Origin: DAIOXA01 sp050949165
Lineage (GTDB): Bacteria; Bacillota; Proteinivoracia; UBA4975
Length of the DNA stretch: 64,000 nt
Assembly (NCBI GenBank): GCA_050949165.1
Contig: JBMNFF010000003.1
Span: 186,001 to 250,000, forward strand
Reading direction: 5' to 3'
Both the position numbers and the translations under genes were made by a program. Below the pieces are notes generated by a model that had not been told where the DNA came from, made no database searches, and was given only the letters and a program-made list of their open reading frames with translations. Positions 34,260 to 42,271 of the stretch are shown here, in pieces; the stretch's first letter is position 1; the number at the start of each line of letters is the position of its first letter.

Positions 34260-36501
34260 TGAACCTGCCCCCCTCCACTGTTATGTCCAGGTCTCCGACA
34301 TAGAAGCCCAGGCTGCCCGACTCATAGTTCACCCGCACCAGCAGCCGGTCATTCTCAATCACGGCGCCTAGATCTTCCAGCCTTATGGCTCTGGGCGATC
34401 TGTACAGAGCGTCCAAGCTGGAGAGCTCCTGCCATTCCCCCAGAAGGTAATTGTAAACCGTCAGGTCCCCCACGGCGTCTCCCCAGAAATGGCTCAGGTT
34501 GAGGTAGTACTCACCTTGACTATAATCCAAGCCCGCGGGGAGGGAAAATACCAGGTCAAAGCTGCCCTGGCCGCGGAACTCATATTGATTGCCCCAGCGG
34601 TCGCTGAAACCGCCTAGCCCCGGCAAGACCTCGGGAGTTAAGACTCCCCGAGGGATGTCGACAGTCTCCTGACTGAAGTCAATATTGGACATTGACAGGG
34701 GCTGAACCCACATATCCAGGGCCACCACCGCTTCCGTCCCGGTGGCGGGAATGACGCCGGTGTCGCCAAAACCCAGGAAGAGGAAGGGGGCGTTGGGCAG
34801 CAGTTCTTCGACGTCGACCCAGGGGGCGGAACCGGAATAGCGCTGGAGGATGCCGCTAAAGTTAAGGTGAGACAGGGAGGAAGCGGCAACTGTTTTGCGC
34901 TCTCCAGCCTCCAAGGGACCCACCTGGTACCAGCTATTGCCCAGGCGCAGATAGCTGTCGAAGAGGGGTTGGTTGCTATCGTTGAGGACCTCAACGGCCA
35001 GGGAATTGGTCTTATACTCCTCCATTTTTGCCGCCACGCTAAAATCCCCCGGCAGTTCCAGGTAGTCCGAGGCGAAGAAGCGCTGCACCGACCACATGGG
35101 CGGGTTGTCATAAATCAAGGTGGCGCCATTACCGGTTTGGGTAACCACGCCCCCGGCCATGGGAGCCAGGGCGGCAGCCTGGGGAGTGATGCTCACCTTT
35201 CCCCGGCCCGGCACAAACACGCCGCCATGGCACTCGACCTTGGCCAAATTCTCACTCTGCACTTGGATTAAGTTCAGTTGGTAGAGCACCCGCTCACTGC
35301 CCCGGCCCAAGCTGCCCACGGCAAAGGTCCCTGTGGTAAAGAGCACTGCCAGGACGGGTATGGTCAGCCAGGCCCATTCCCGGCGGTCCAGCTTGCGCAG
35401 GATCAGCCAGTTTATCGGTCCCGCCAGGACTATATAGGCCAGGAGCACGAGAAAAATCTTCAGGGGAGACAGGGCCGATGCCACCTGGCCCTGGGAGATG
35501 TTGTTAAATATATTATTATAAACCCAAGACTGCCGCGAAAGTTCCGGTTTTGCCATGCCGGGCTGGGACTGCACCAGCTGCCGCCAGAAGGCGATGCTGT
35601 TGCCTTCGGTATCCAGGGGAGGAGCAGTCAAATCCAGAGCCGACCAGAGCACTACTCCCTGGCCAAAATTCCTTTGCACCAGCAGGGGGATGCCCCCGGT
35701 CCGCTGCAGCACCGTGCCCAGACTCTCCCCCAGAGCCACGGTGTATTGCTGTTGGGGGATGGGCAAAGGGAGCTTTAGCGCTTCCAGGTCCTGGGCGCTG
35801 ACGGCGCCAACGCCCTGGGGCTTAATGGGCGCCAAATCTGCCGGCACCAAGTCCAAGGTGCGCTGCCAACCGCTGCCTCCGCCCAGGATCAAGGTTCCCC
35901 CCTGCTCCACCCAGAGCCGAAGGTTTTCCTTCTGCTGGCTGCTGATCATAACCGGTTGGGGATCGTTGATGACAATAATGGTAAAGTTCTCGGCAAAGGG
36001 AAGGTTGTCCAGATGTTCTGGCTTTATCCCCACCCTCTGTGAGTTGGGAAAGATATTGGCCAATTCGGTTAAGCCCTGGAGCTCGCCGCCCAACACCCCG
36101 ATATAATTGGTGAGGCTGTTATGAGTTCCCACGGTGAATCTGATGCGCTTTAATTCCCTGCCCCGGGAATTGGTCACGGTGATATAGGCGCTGGAACCAC
36201 TCCAGCTCCCATCCAGGCTGTTGGGGGGCAGGTAGAAGATCAAGACGGCCTTTTTCCCCGCCTCCACAAAGACCTCCTGGCTGTATGCGCCGCCGGCGCT
36301 GACGGTGACGACGCCTTGCAGGTCCTCCCGATCATTATTGGCAACGGTGACCTCCAGCCTGTTCCAGGACTCCTGGTGGATCAGGGAACGGGAGAAGTTC
36401 AGATCGTAAACCAGTTCAATCCCTTCCGCCTTAACAGTGCCCGGCGCCATGGCCAGGAACAAAATCACCAAGGCCAAAACTGCCGTTAGTTTTAATTTCA
36501 T
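34252..36501 (-). CDS. Large exported membrane-anchored protein of the MoxR/ABC array
   Basis: 749 residues from ATG 36501 (GGAGGG upstream). Signal peptide (LTAVLALVILFLAMAPGTVKAE). Beta-rich NEW-type domain first (NRLEVTVANNDREDLQGVV). A flavodoxin/amidotransferase-like region follows (TIIVINDPQPVMISSQQKEN, LRLWVEQGGTLILGGGSGW). Then two TM segments (KIFLVLLAYIVLAGPINWLIL, WLTIPVLAVLFTTGTFAVG) with a short basic loop between, and a large outer beta-rich C-terminus. Similar ABC-linked exported proteins are known but have no clear role. The gene overlaps the ABC ATPase gene and begins inside yqeC, linking the two gene sets. It is likely the outer-face component that the ABC pair or the VWA proteins act on. 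Confidence 0.8.
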   Translation of the reverse strand: MKLKLTAVLALVILFLAMAPGTVKAEGIELVYDLNFSRSLIHQESWNRLEVTVANNDREDLQGVVTVSAGGAYSQEVFVEAGKKAVLIFYLPPNSLDGSWSGSSAYITVTNSRGRELKRIRFTVGTHNSLTNYIGVLGGELQGLTELANIFPNSQRVGIKPEHLDNLPFAENFTIIVINDPQPVMISSQQKENLRLWVEQGGTLILGGGSGWQRTLDLVPADLAPIKPQGVGAVSAQDLEALKLPLPIPQQQYTVALGESLGTVLQRTGGIPLLVQRNFGQGVVLWSALDLTAPPLDTEGNSIAFWRQLVQSQPGMAKPELSRQSWVYNNIFNNISQGQVASALSPLKIFLVLLAYIVLAGPINWLILRKLDRREWAWLTIPVLAVLFTTGTFAVGSLGRGSERVLYQLNLIQVQSENLAKVECHGGVFVPGRGKVSITPQAAALAPMAGGVVTQTGNGATLIYDNPPMWSVQRFFASDYLELPGDFSVAAKMEEYKTNSLAVEVLNDSNQPLFDSYLRLGNSWYQVGPLEAGERKTVAASSLSHLNFSGILQRYSGSAPWVDVEELLPNAPFLFLGFGDTGVIPATGTEAVVALDMWVQPLSMSNIDFSQETVDIPRGVLTPEVLPGLGGFSDRWGNQYEFRGQGSFDLVFSLPAGLDYSQGEYYLNLSHFWGDAVGDLTVYNYLLGEWQELSSLDALYRSPRAIRLEDLGAVIENDRLLVRVNYESGSLGFYVGDLDITVEGGRFSD

Positions 36502-37270
36502 GATGCAACCCTCCATTGCGATGGATTATCGCCCGCACCGGTTGTTCGGTCTGGACAGCCCCGATGACAACCCGGTTTATTTCCCCATGGGCGAGGAGCA
36601 GCCTGGCCGTTTCCCAGGCGGGGTCCTCCCTGTCCCGGCTATCCACCTGGTTGAGGAGGGGAACGACGCGATTGCGCCCCAAAAATCTGCCATAGCTCCG
36701 CCGGTGACAGAGGAGCCGGGCCGCCAGGTCCGGAGTAATCTCGCTCCCCGCTTCCACTCCCAGGTAGCGGCAGGCCAGCTCATGGCGATGAAAATTTGCC
36801 GCCGATAGGCGAGCGCCCAGGGCCGACATGCCCAGGACCGGCACCACCAGGGTGTCGTCGGAGCAAATTACCGGCTCGTGCTCTCCGGGAAACTTCAGGG
36901 GCAACCCCCGGGAGCCGTCGGCCTCCACCACCACCATGTCTACCTGGGGCAGGGCAGCTAATTTAAGCAAGGAGCCGCAGGCCAGCCCCGTTATTTTGCC
37001 CGCCGCCAGTCCCGCGCCCACCAAGACCTGATCTGCTTTGGCAAGGGCAGCGGCGACCCCTCCTTCCAGAGAACTGGCTTCACTCTCCAGGACAAGGGGT
37101 ATCTGGCCGGGTGGGGGCGGGTAAAGTTTGGCGGTGGTGGCCAGCACCACTTTGCGGCCCAGGGCCGCCAGTTCCCTGCCCAGTAAAAACAAGCTGGTGG
37201 TCTTGCCCCCAGCTCCCACCAGAGCAATTATTCGCTCTTCGTCTATATCCAAGGCCTCGATGAGTTTCAT
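36431..37270 (-). CDS. yqeC: YqeC-like selenium-dependent hydroxylase accessory protein
   Basis: 279 residues, ATG 37270. P-loop-like VGAGGKTTSLFLLGRELA at 18-36, VVLATTAKLYPP, VDMVVVEADGSRGLPLKFPGEHEPVI and PLLNQVDSR are the hallmarks of YqeC, which belongs to the set found with selenium-dependent molybdenum hydroxylases; its exact reaction is not established. It follows yqeB by 1 bp. The last about 24 codons overlap the next gene's signal peptide (71 bp) and look unlike the family, so the natural stop may have been lost or a base is wrong near the end. Confidence 0.85.
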   Translation of the reverse strand: MKLIEALDIDEERIIALVGAGGKTTSLFLLGRELAALGRKVVLATTAKLYPPPPGQIPLVLESEASSLEGGVAAALAKADQVLVGAGLAAGKITGLACGSLLKLAALPQVDMVVVEADGSRGLPLKFPGEHEPVICSDDTLVVPVLGMSALGARLSAANFHRHELACRYLGVEAGSEITPDLAARLLCHRRSYGRFLGRNRVVPLLNQVDSRDREDPAWETARLLLAHGEINRVVIGAVQTEQPVRAIIHRNGGLHHEIKTNGSFGLGDFVPGHGAGHC

Positions 37271-38068
37271 CTATTCATTCCCCCTACTCAAGAAGAGCAA
37301 CGCTTCCAGAACACCGCCGGCAATGGCCCGGGCCTTATCGGAAATGGTATAGCAATAGTCCCGACGACCCCGGGGGTCGATGTCCCCCAGCTTGGTCCCC
37401 GCAGGGACCCAGGTTCCCGACATCAGCAAACCCCGGATCACGCCGCTGATTGCAGCCGCTATCGGGTTGCCGTCCAGGGAGCCAAATTCCTGGCCGGCCA
37501 GTATGCTCTCGCCAATCTGCCGGTGGGAACGGAAAACCCCCGCCCTGGAGGACTTGAGCACCCTTTCCCGAGTGTATCCACAGATTTCGCCGGGATCGCC
37601 GGTATTGCTCTGGGCGGCGCCGGTATAGAGGACCCGGCCCAGGTCATGCCCCCGCTGGGTCTCTACTACAGCATGGACATCAATCCCGGCAGTAAAACCG
37701 GGGCCCAAGGCGATTACCACCGGCGCTTCCCGGATGTCGGTGCCCAGGTTCTCCTTGGCCACGGTGGCATCCACCAGGGCCAGGGGGTCCAGGGCGGCTA
37801 ACTCTTCCCCCCGAATCTCGCCGGCATAAACGGCGATGCAACCCTCCTGGCAGATTCGCCGGGCAGCCGTCAGAGACTCTGCCCTCCGGGCGGTGACACC
37901 TTCCACGACACAGCTGCCGTCAAAAACTGCCTGGGCAAAGGACACCGTTCGGCGCACAGCCAAGGGCCGGGGCAGTTCCGACATGATGATTCGGTACCCC
38001 GCCCGAAACAGTCGATGGGCTGTTCCCGTTGCCATTTCGCCGGCGCCACGAATTACAACCGTCCTCAT
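37271..38068 (-). CDS. yqeB: YqeB, selenium-dependent molybdenum hydroxylase system protein
   Basis: 265 residues from ATG 38068, which overlaps the mocA stop as ATGA; the longer reading frame upstream is rejected. RTVVIRGAGEMATGTAHRL is the Rossmann start of the EF2563/YqeB family, followed by ICQEGCIAVYAGE, PVVIALGPGFTAGIDVHAVVETQRGH and DIDPRGRRDYCYTISDKARAIAGG. The family is a marker for Mo hydroxylases (xanthine dehydrogenase type) that carry labile selenium. Sandwiched between mocA and yqeC in one coupled operon. Confidence 0.92.
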   Translation of the reverse strand: MRTVVIRGAGEMATGTAHRLFRAGYRIIMSELPRPLAVRRTVSFAQAVFDGSCVVEGVTARRAESLTAARRICQEGCIAVYAGEIRGEELAALDPLALVDATVAKENLGTDIREAPVVIALGPGFTAGIDVHAVVETQRGHDLGRVLYTGAAQSNTGDPGEICGYTRERVLKSSRAGVFRSHRQIGESILAGQEFGSLDGNPIAAAISGVIRGLLMSGTWVPAGTKLGDIDPRGRRDYCYTISDKARAIAGGVLEALLFLSRGNE

Positions 38069-38676
38069 TCGCCTTCCCCCTTGGGCCGATACCTCCGGTA
38101 TTCTTCTGGGTAGTCTATGTCTATGCAGATAGCCGGATTGTCTATGGCCAGCTCCAAGACCCGCTCCGGATATCGGCGCAACAGATTTCTTAAGCCCCCC
38201 TCCGCTTCCTCCAGGGCCAGGATTTCCCCGGCGTACTTGGCAGCGACCAGGACCGGGTGCCCCCGCCGTCCCCTGTGAACGGGGACCAGGAAGTCGGGCC
38301 GGGTCAGCAGCCAATGCCCTGCCACCTCGCTTATCAGCCCGGGTCCAATCAGGGGCTGATCGCCCAGGAGGATCATGAAGCCCTGGCTGGACCGGGGCAG
38401 GTCTTGGATTCCCCTCTGGATGGAACTGAGCATGCCCCGTTGGTACTCGGGGTTGTGCACCCGGCGCAGCCTGGGGTCAGCGATGTCTTCCAGGAGGGCT
38501 TCCACCCTCTCCCGGCCTGCGCCCAGCACCACCCGGACCTCATCGTCCACCAGGGGACAGGCCAGAACCGCCCCCAGCACCACCTCCAGGATGGTACCTT
38601 CTCCCCAGGGCAAGAGTTGTTTCAGGGTCCCCATGCGGCTGGCCTTGCCGGCGGCCAGAACAATTGCCGTCAGCAA
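38065..38676 (-). CDS. mocA: MocA-like molybdenum cofactor nucleotidyltransferase
   Basis: 203 residues from a TTG at 38676 that overlaps the preceding stop (TTGCTGA). LTAIVLAAGKASRMGTLKQLL is the MobA-like NTP-transferase start with a variant GxxxxMG-K loop; LGDQPLIGPGLI carries the metal-binding Asp, and HRGRRGHPVLV the substrate loop. It transfers CMP to the molybdenum cofactor (MCD form) for the xanthine dehydrogenase family. With yqeB and yqeC it forms the cofactor-finishing set for selenium-containing Mo hydroxylases. Confidence 0.9.
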   Translation of the reverse strand: MLTAIVLAAGKASRMGTLKQLLPWGEGTILEVVLGAVLACPLVDDEVRVVLGAGRERVEALLEDIADPRLRRVHNPEYQRGMLSSIQRGIQDLPRSSQGFMILLGDQPLIGPGLISEVAGHWLLTRPDFLVPVHRGRRGHPVLVAAKYAGEILALEEAEGGLRNLLRRYPERVLELAIDNPAICIDIDYPEEYRRYRPKGEGE

Positions 38677-38894
38677 GACAGCTCCCTCCCCTGGATCAAT
38701 TGAACCATACCCTGAAGGGGCTCCGCCAGGTCACGGGAGCTGCACCGGCGCTGATTGCCATTACCGAAAAACCTCTTCTGCCCGTTGCCCTGGCCGACCG
38801 CTTCCCGCCGCCGGGCTCTGCCGGCCAGGATTGACAGATTTACGCTCGAGAAGACCGCGGTCTCCATCTCTTCAAGGCTTGCGGTCACCGCCAT
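38670..38894 (-). CDS. Small conserved-looking protein leading the Mo-hydroxylase operon
   Basis: 74 residues from ATG 38894 with GAGGTGAG upstream. It overlaps the mocA start by 7 bp, so it is very likely translated and couples to mocA. Sequence is basic and Gly/Arg/Asn-rich in the middle (AGRARRREAVGQGNGQKRFF), with two Cys (RRCSS and terminal LSC). No membrane segment and no recognised domain. It could be a small chaperone or regulator for the cofactor genes; this is a guess from position. Confidence 0.6.
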   Translation of the reverse strand: MAVTASLEEMETAVFSSVNLSILAGRARRREAVGQGNGQKRFFGNGNQRRCSSRDLAEPLQGMVQLIQGRELSC

Positions 38895-38911
38895 CCTTCT
38901 CACCTCGCTTA

Positions 38912-38947
38912 GGTGTAATTCTACACCCTTTCCCCCTTCCCCTGCAA
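38912..38947 (-). promoter_or_regulatory. Promoter with overlapping palindrome for the Mo-hydroxylase operon
   Basis: Minus strand TTGCAG (38942-38947), 18-bp spacer, TAGAAT (38918-38923). The -10 is covered by the dyad GGTGTA-ATTC-TACACC (38912-38927), suggesting a repressor operator. Starts the transcript that may run down to 24.65 kb. Confidence 0.5.
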
Positions 38948-39010
38948 TGCAAATTCCCGGAAGGGCGAATCTCCCCTCGTTAGACGAGCCTCCGGCGGGG
39001 AATCCCGCAA

Positions 39011-39040
39011 AAATAAGGGGTCGGGAACCAGCTGCCGACC
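39011..39040 (-). terminator. Terminator of the DUF2207 gene
   Basis: Minus strand GGTCGG (39040-39035), 10-nt loop, CCGACC (39024-39019), then CCTTATTTTT. Confidence 0.75.
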
Positions 39041-39073
39041 AGCTTCAGCCCCGACCACCAGCTCCTGCCATTC

Positions 39074-41470
39074 TTACTTGGCCGCTTCCCCTCCCTGGTT
39101 TCTCACTCCCGCTTCCAGCAGAGACAAGGATGCGGCCAAAGTTTCGGCGTTGATGGTGTGCCAGCGGCTTCCCTGGTACCAGCGGGGGGCGAAGCTGTCC
39201 TTGCGCTTGGGCATACCAAACCTGCGCCCCCAACGGGTGGCGGCGTCCAGGGCCACGGCGTAGGGCAGGTATTTCTCAAACTGAGACGGTCCTCCCGGCC
39301 GCTCCTTCTCCAGGAGCCATTCCCGAAAACCCCGGGCCTGAGCCAGGAGTTCCCGGCCCCGGCTGGTAGGAGCGGGCAGCACCCGGAACAGGGCGACAGA
39401 GAGGGCTATGATGCCCAAGATGGCCAGGATGGCCGGCCAATCATAGCTGACCGCCAGCCAGTCGCCCCAAAGGTAGGTGATGGCGCCGGCAATTGCCAAC
39501 TCCAAGACCAGGACCAGGGCGACGGCCTTCCCCCCCCACTCGTCCACCAGGGCCGGGAACAAGGTCCCGGTCCTGAGAGCAACTCCAGCCAGCACCGCCG
39601 CCCAAAGCTCAAACCCCACCAGGCCAATCCGCACGCCCAGGGAGGCGGGCAGCAGCCAGCCGCTGCCCATCGCCGCCAGAACGCCCAGGACCGCAAGGGC
39701 AAAGGCGATGCCGCGCTTGCGGCGGAGCAAGTCCCTGGCCTGTCCTGAAACCGAGCGGCCATGGGCCCGCCGGGCCTCTCTGAGCAGGGACCGATCCTTG
39801 GCGGGGAACACCGCCATTTTCTTGGCGAAGAGGACCTGGGCCAGGACCTCCTCGTCGGGAGGCAGGTAGGAGCGAATGCCACTGTTGACCAGGGCGTAAT
39901 TTCCTCCCTCCTCCACAATCATCAGGTTGCCCTTGACAGCCAGGCTCAGAACGGCAACTGTAAAGGCCCGGTTGTCGTAGGTCCCCAGGCGAAGGTAGCG
40001 GAGCAGGGCGGGGGAACACTTGGCCGGCGGCGCCGAAGCGGCAACCCGGGGTGTGCGCTGCTGCCGGAAAGCAGCGAAGGCAACCCCGACCAGAAACAGG
40101 CCGAATACCAGCAAAGTCGCCGCCCCGGCGGCGTTATCCCGGAACAGCCACAACGCCTGGTCAGTTAAGGGTACCGGCGGCAGCAGCCCGGCCGGCCAGG
40201 CCGCCGAGATTTGCATACTCTCTCCCGGATCCAGGGGGCCCGCCGAGGCAAAGACAAGGCGGCCGTACCCGTCTTCATAGTGGAAGACATCGCTGCCGGC
40301 GGCGCCTCCTTTCCTGGTAAAGGCTGTGCGCAGGGGCTGGACTTCCACGAGTTCTGCCGGCAACTCCAGGGTAAATCTTGCCTGGCCTATTGCCTGGCTC
40401 CATGGGAATCCCGGCAATTGCCAGTCCAGTTCCTCCAGCTCCCCCATCGCCTCGACCTGGCGGTCCAGGGTGTAGTCAATTGTCAGGAGAAATTCTCCGG
40501 GGGGAAGGGGATTATCGGGCCCTCCCACCTGCAGGCGCTGCCCGCCGGGGATGGCGGTGAGAAGCCAGGGAAAATCCTCTCCATCCACCTGAACTCGGGT
40601 AATCTCCAGAGCGGAAATCCGCCGCCGGCCGCCCCGGTGATAGAGGTCGGGGAAGTCCCGGGCAAACCCCGGGCCGAGACTGCCGTCATTGCGCAGCCTC
40701 ACCTGTTCCCGCACCGAAAGAATCCTGTCGCTGCCCAGCCTGGCTCGGCAATCCAGGTCCAACAACGGGGTGAAGGGCGGCGCCTGGGCATAGCCCTGGG
40801 GCCAGGAAGCCCTTATGACCATGGCCTCTCCCGCCGCCAGTGGCCGGGTGGCTTCGAAGCGCAGCCAATTTTCTTCCTCCAGAACGCTGCTCCAACTCTC
40901 CCCGGGGGCCACCCCCACCACCGCGCCCCACTCCTCAAAGCCGGGGCGGGGAGCCCGGGCAAATTCCACCCGCACCGTCGCCCGCTCTATCGGCAGGGGC
41001 CAAGTGCCGGTGGCGTTCCAGGTCAGGCTTTGGGAAAAGGCATGAAACTCAATTATGGGGCCGCAACGATAAGAAAGGGTGAACACATAGCGCCCGGGGG
41101 GAAGGGTGAGGGCCGGATCACCCACCGTCACCGCCAGTCCCTTTGCCGTATCGACAAGGCCGTAGGGGGCGGGCGCGCCGTCCACCAGCACCTCCAATAT
41201 TTCATACGCCAGCGCCTGTTCCCGCCCCTGGCCGGTTTCCACCCAACGGGGGAGCAGGCGCTCAATCCCCCAGCTGACCCTTTCCCCATGGTTGACCAGG
41301 ACGATGGTTTCCATAACTTCGATATCGCCCTGGGGTAGCAGGGAAACCCTGGATGTAAAGGACTCTATCCGTTCGGTATCCCGCAATTCCTCGCCCTGCC
41401 CCAGGGCGATTGCCGGCCAGAGCGACAAGATCAGGACCAGCAGCAACAGCCTTTTTGCCACCACACTCAC
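39074..41470 (-). CDS. DUF2207-family membrane protein
   Basis: 798 residues from a GTG with GGGGTGAG upstream. Signal peptide (RLLLLVLILSLWPAIALGQ). Two DUF2207-like beta-rich outer domains (RIESFTSRVSLLPQGDIEVMETI at about 35 and LDLDCRARLGSDRILSVREQVRL at about 240), one TM (AATLLVFGLFLVGVAFAAF). Then comes a cytosolic winged-helix-like stretch (LLRYLRLGTYDNRAFTVAVLSLAVKGNLMIVEE), four further TM segments and a basic C-terminal tail with FEKYLPYAVALDAATRWGRRF. Usual DUF2207 proteins have one outer domain, so this is a duplicated form. Role unknown; alone in its transcription unit. Confidence 0.85.
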   Translation of the reverse strand: MSVVAKRLLLLVLILSLWPAIALGQGEELRDTERIESFTSRVSLLPQGDIEVMETIVLVNHGERVSWGIERLLPRWVETGQGREQALAYEILEVLVDGAPAPYGLVDTAKGLAVTVGDPALTLPPGRYVFTLSYRCGPIIEFHAFSQSLTWNATGTWPLPIERATVRVEFARAPRPGFEEWGAVVGVAPGESWSSVLEEENWLRFEATRPLAAGEAMVIRASWPQGYAQAPPFTPLLDLDCRARLGSDRILSVREQVRLRNDGSLGPGFARDFPDLYHRGGRRRISALEITRVQVDGEDFPWLLTAIPGGQRLQVGGPDNPLPPGEFLLTIDYTLDRQVEAMGELEELDWQLPGFPWSQAIGQARFTLELPAELVEVQPLRTAFTRKGGAAGSDVFHYEDGYGRLVFASAGPLDPGESMQISAAWPAGLLPPVPLTDQALWLFRDNAAGAATLLVFGLFLVGVAFAAFRQQRTPRVAASAPPAKCSPALLRYLRLGTYDNRAFTVAVLSLAVKGNLMIVEEGGNYALVNSGIRSYLPPDEEVLAQVLFAKKMAVFPAKDRSLLREARRAHGRSVSGQARDLLRRKRGIAFALAVLGVLAAMGSGWLLPASLGVRIGLVGFELWAAVLAGVALRTGTLFPALVDEWGGKAVALVLVLELAIAGAITYLWGDWLAVSYDWPAILAILGIIALSVALFRVLPAPTSRGRELLAQARGFREWLLEKERPGGPSQFEKYLPYAVALDAATRWGRRFGMPKRKDSFAPRWYQGSRWHTINAETLAASLSLLEAGVRNQGGEAAK

Positions 41471-41564
41471 CCCATTTTTGTCATTTTCTAACCTTTAAGA
41501 ATTCTATTTTTAGAAAGGGTTTTCCTGCAAGGGTGGCGCTTTTCTGGCCCACAAGGAGATACTG

Positions 41565-42086
41565 CTACTCTGTCTCCCCATCCTCCCAGTAGCGGCTAAA
41601 AAACTCATTGGTGGTGCAAAAACTCTTGGAATCGGCCAAATCGATGGCCAAATGCCCGTCCAAATGCTCCAGCTCGTGCTGCAGCAGCTCCGCCAGGTCC
41701 CCTTCCGCCTCCAGAGTCTGAACCTGCCAGTTCAGATCCCGATAGCTAACCTTGACCCGCCGGTGGCGGCGGACCTGAAACCAGATGCCGGGATAGCTGA
41801 AACAGGCGTCCCAGACGGTAAACATCTCTTCACTCTTCTCGGTGAACTTGGGGTTGATCAGCACCAGGGGCATGCCTTGGTGCTGCAGGACCACCAGCCG
41901 CTTGTGCACGCCCACCTGGGGTGCGGCGATGCCCCGGCCATAAGCCATGCGCTGGCGGAAGTCCAGCAGGGTGTCGTACATGTCCAGAGCCAGTTTGTGA
42001 ATTTCCTCCAACTCCTCTTGCCGCACCGGGCAGCTGGCTTGGCGCAAGAGGGGATTGCCCAGCTCGATGATGGGTCGGATCGCCAT
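41565..42086 (-). CDS. def: Peptide deformylase (divergent)
   Basis: 173 residues from ATG 42086 (GAGGTGAG upstream; the GTG at 42095 is the alternative). Motif 1 GRGIAAPQVG is canonical. Motif 2 has Cys in WDACFSYPGIW instead of EGCLS. Motif 3 is QHELEHLDGHL, keeping both metal-ligand His and Glu (HExxH). It removes formyl groups from N-terminal Met. The changed Cys loop and the C-terminal extension (FCTTNEFFSRYWED) mark a side branch of the family, so a different peptide substrate is possible. Confidence 0.85.
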   Translation of the reverse strand: MAIRPIIELGNPLLRQASCPVRQEELEEIHKLALDMYDTLLDFRQRMAYGRGIAAPQVGVHKRLVVLQHQGMPLVLINPKFTEKSEEMFTVWDACFSYPGIWFQVRRHRRVKVSYRDLNWQVQTLEAEGDLAELLQHELEHLDGHLAIDLADSKSFCTTNEFFSRYWEDGETE

Positions 42087-42209
42087 TTTTCTCACCTCAT
42101 GATTTAAATTCGCTAAAGCAATAGAGTTCCCTGTCGGCGGGAGAAAATCCTTTTATAGCCCTTATCTTAAATTATTTAAGCTTGGACTTAAAATATTTCA
42201 GAATTACCC

Positions 42210-42238
42210 TTGAATGGTTACCGGAAATATGCTAATAT
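42210..42238 (+). promoter_or_regulatory. Promoter of the ABC exporter operon
   Basis: TTGAAT (42210-42215), 17-bp spacer, TAATAT (42233-42238), 33 bp before the ATG at 42272. Confidence 0.55.
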
Positions 42239-42271
42239 TTCCTTAAACATAGACAGGGGAGGTTTAAGATA

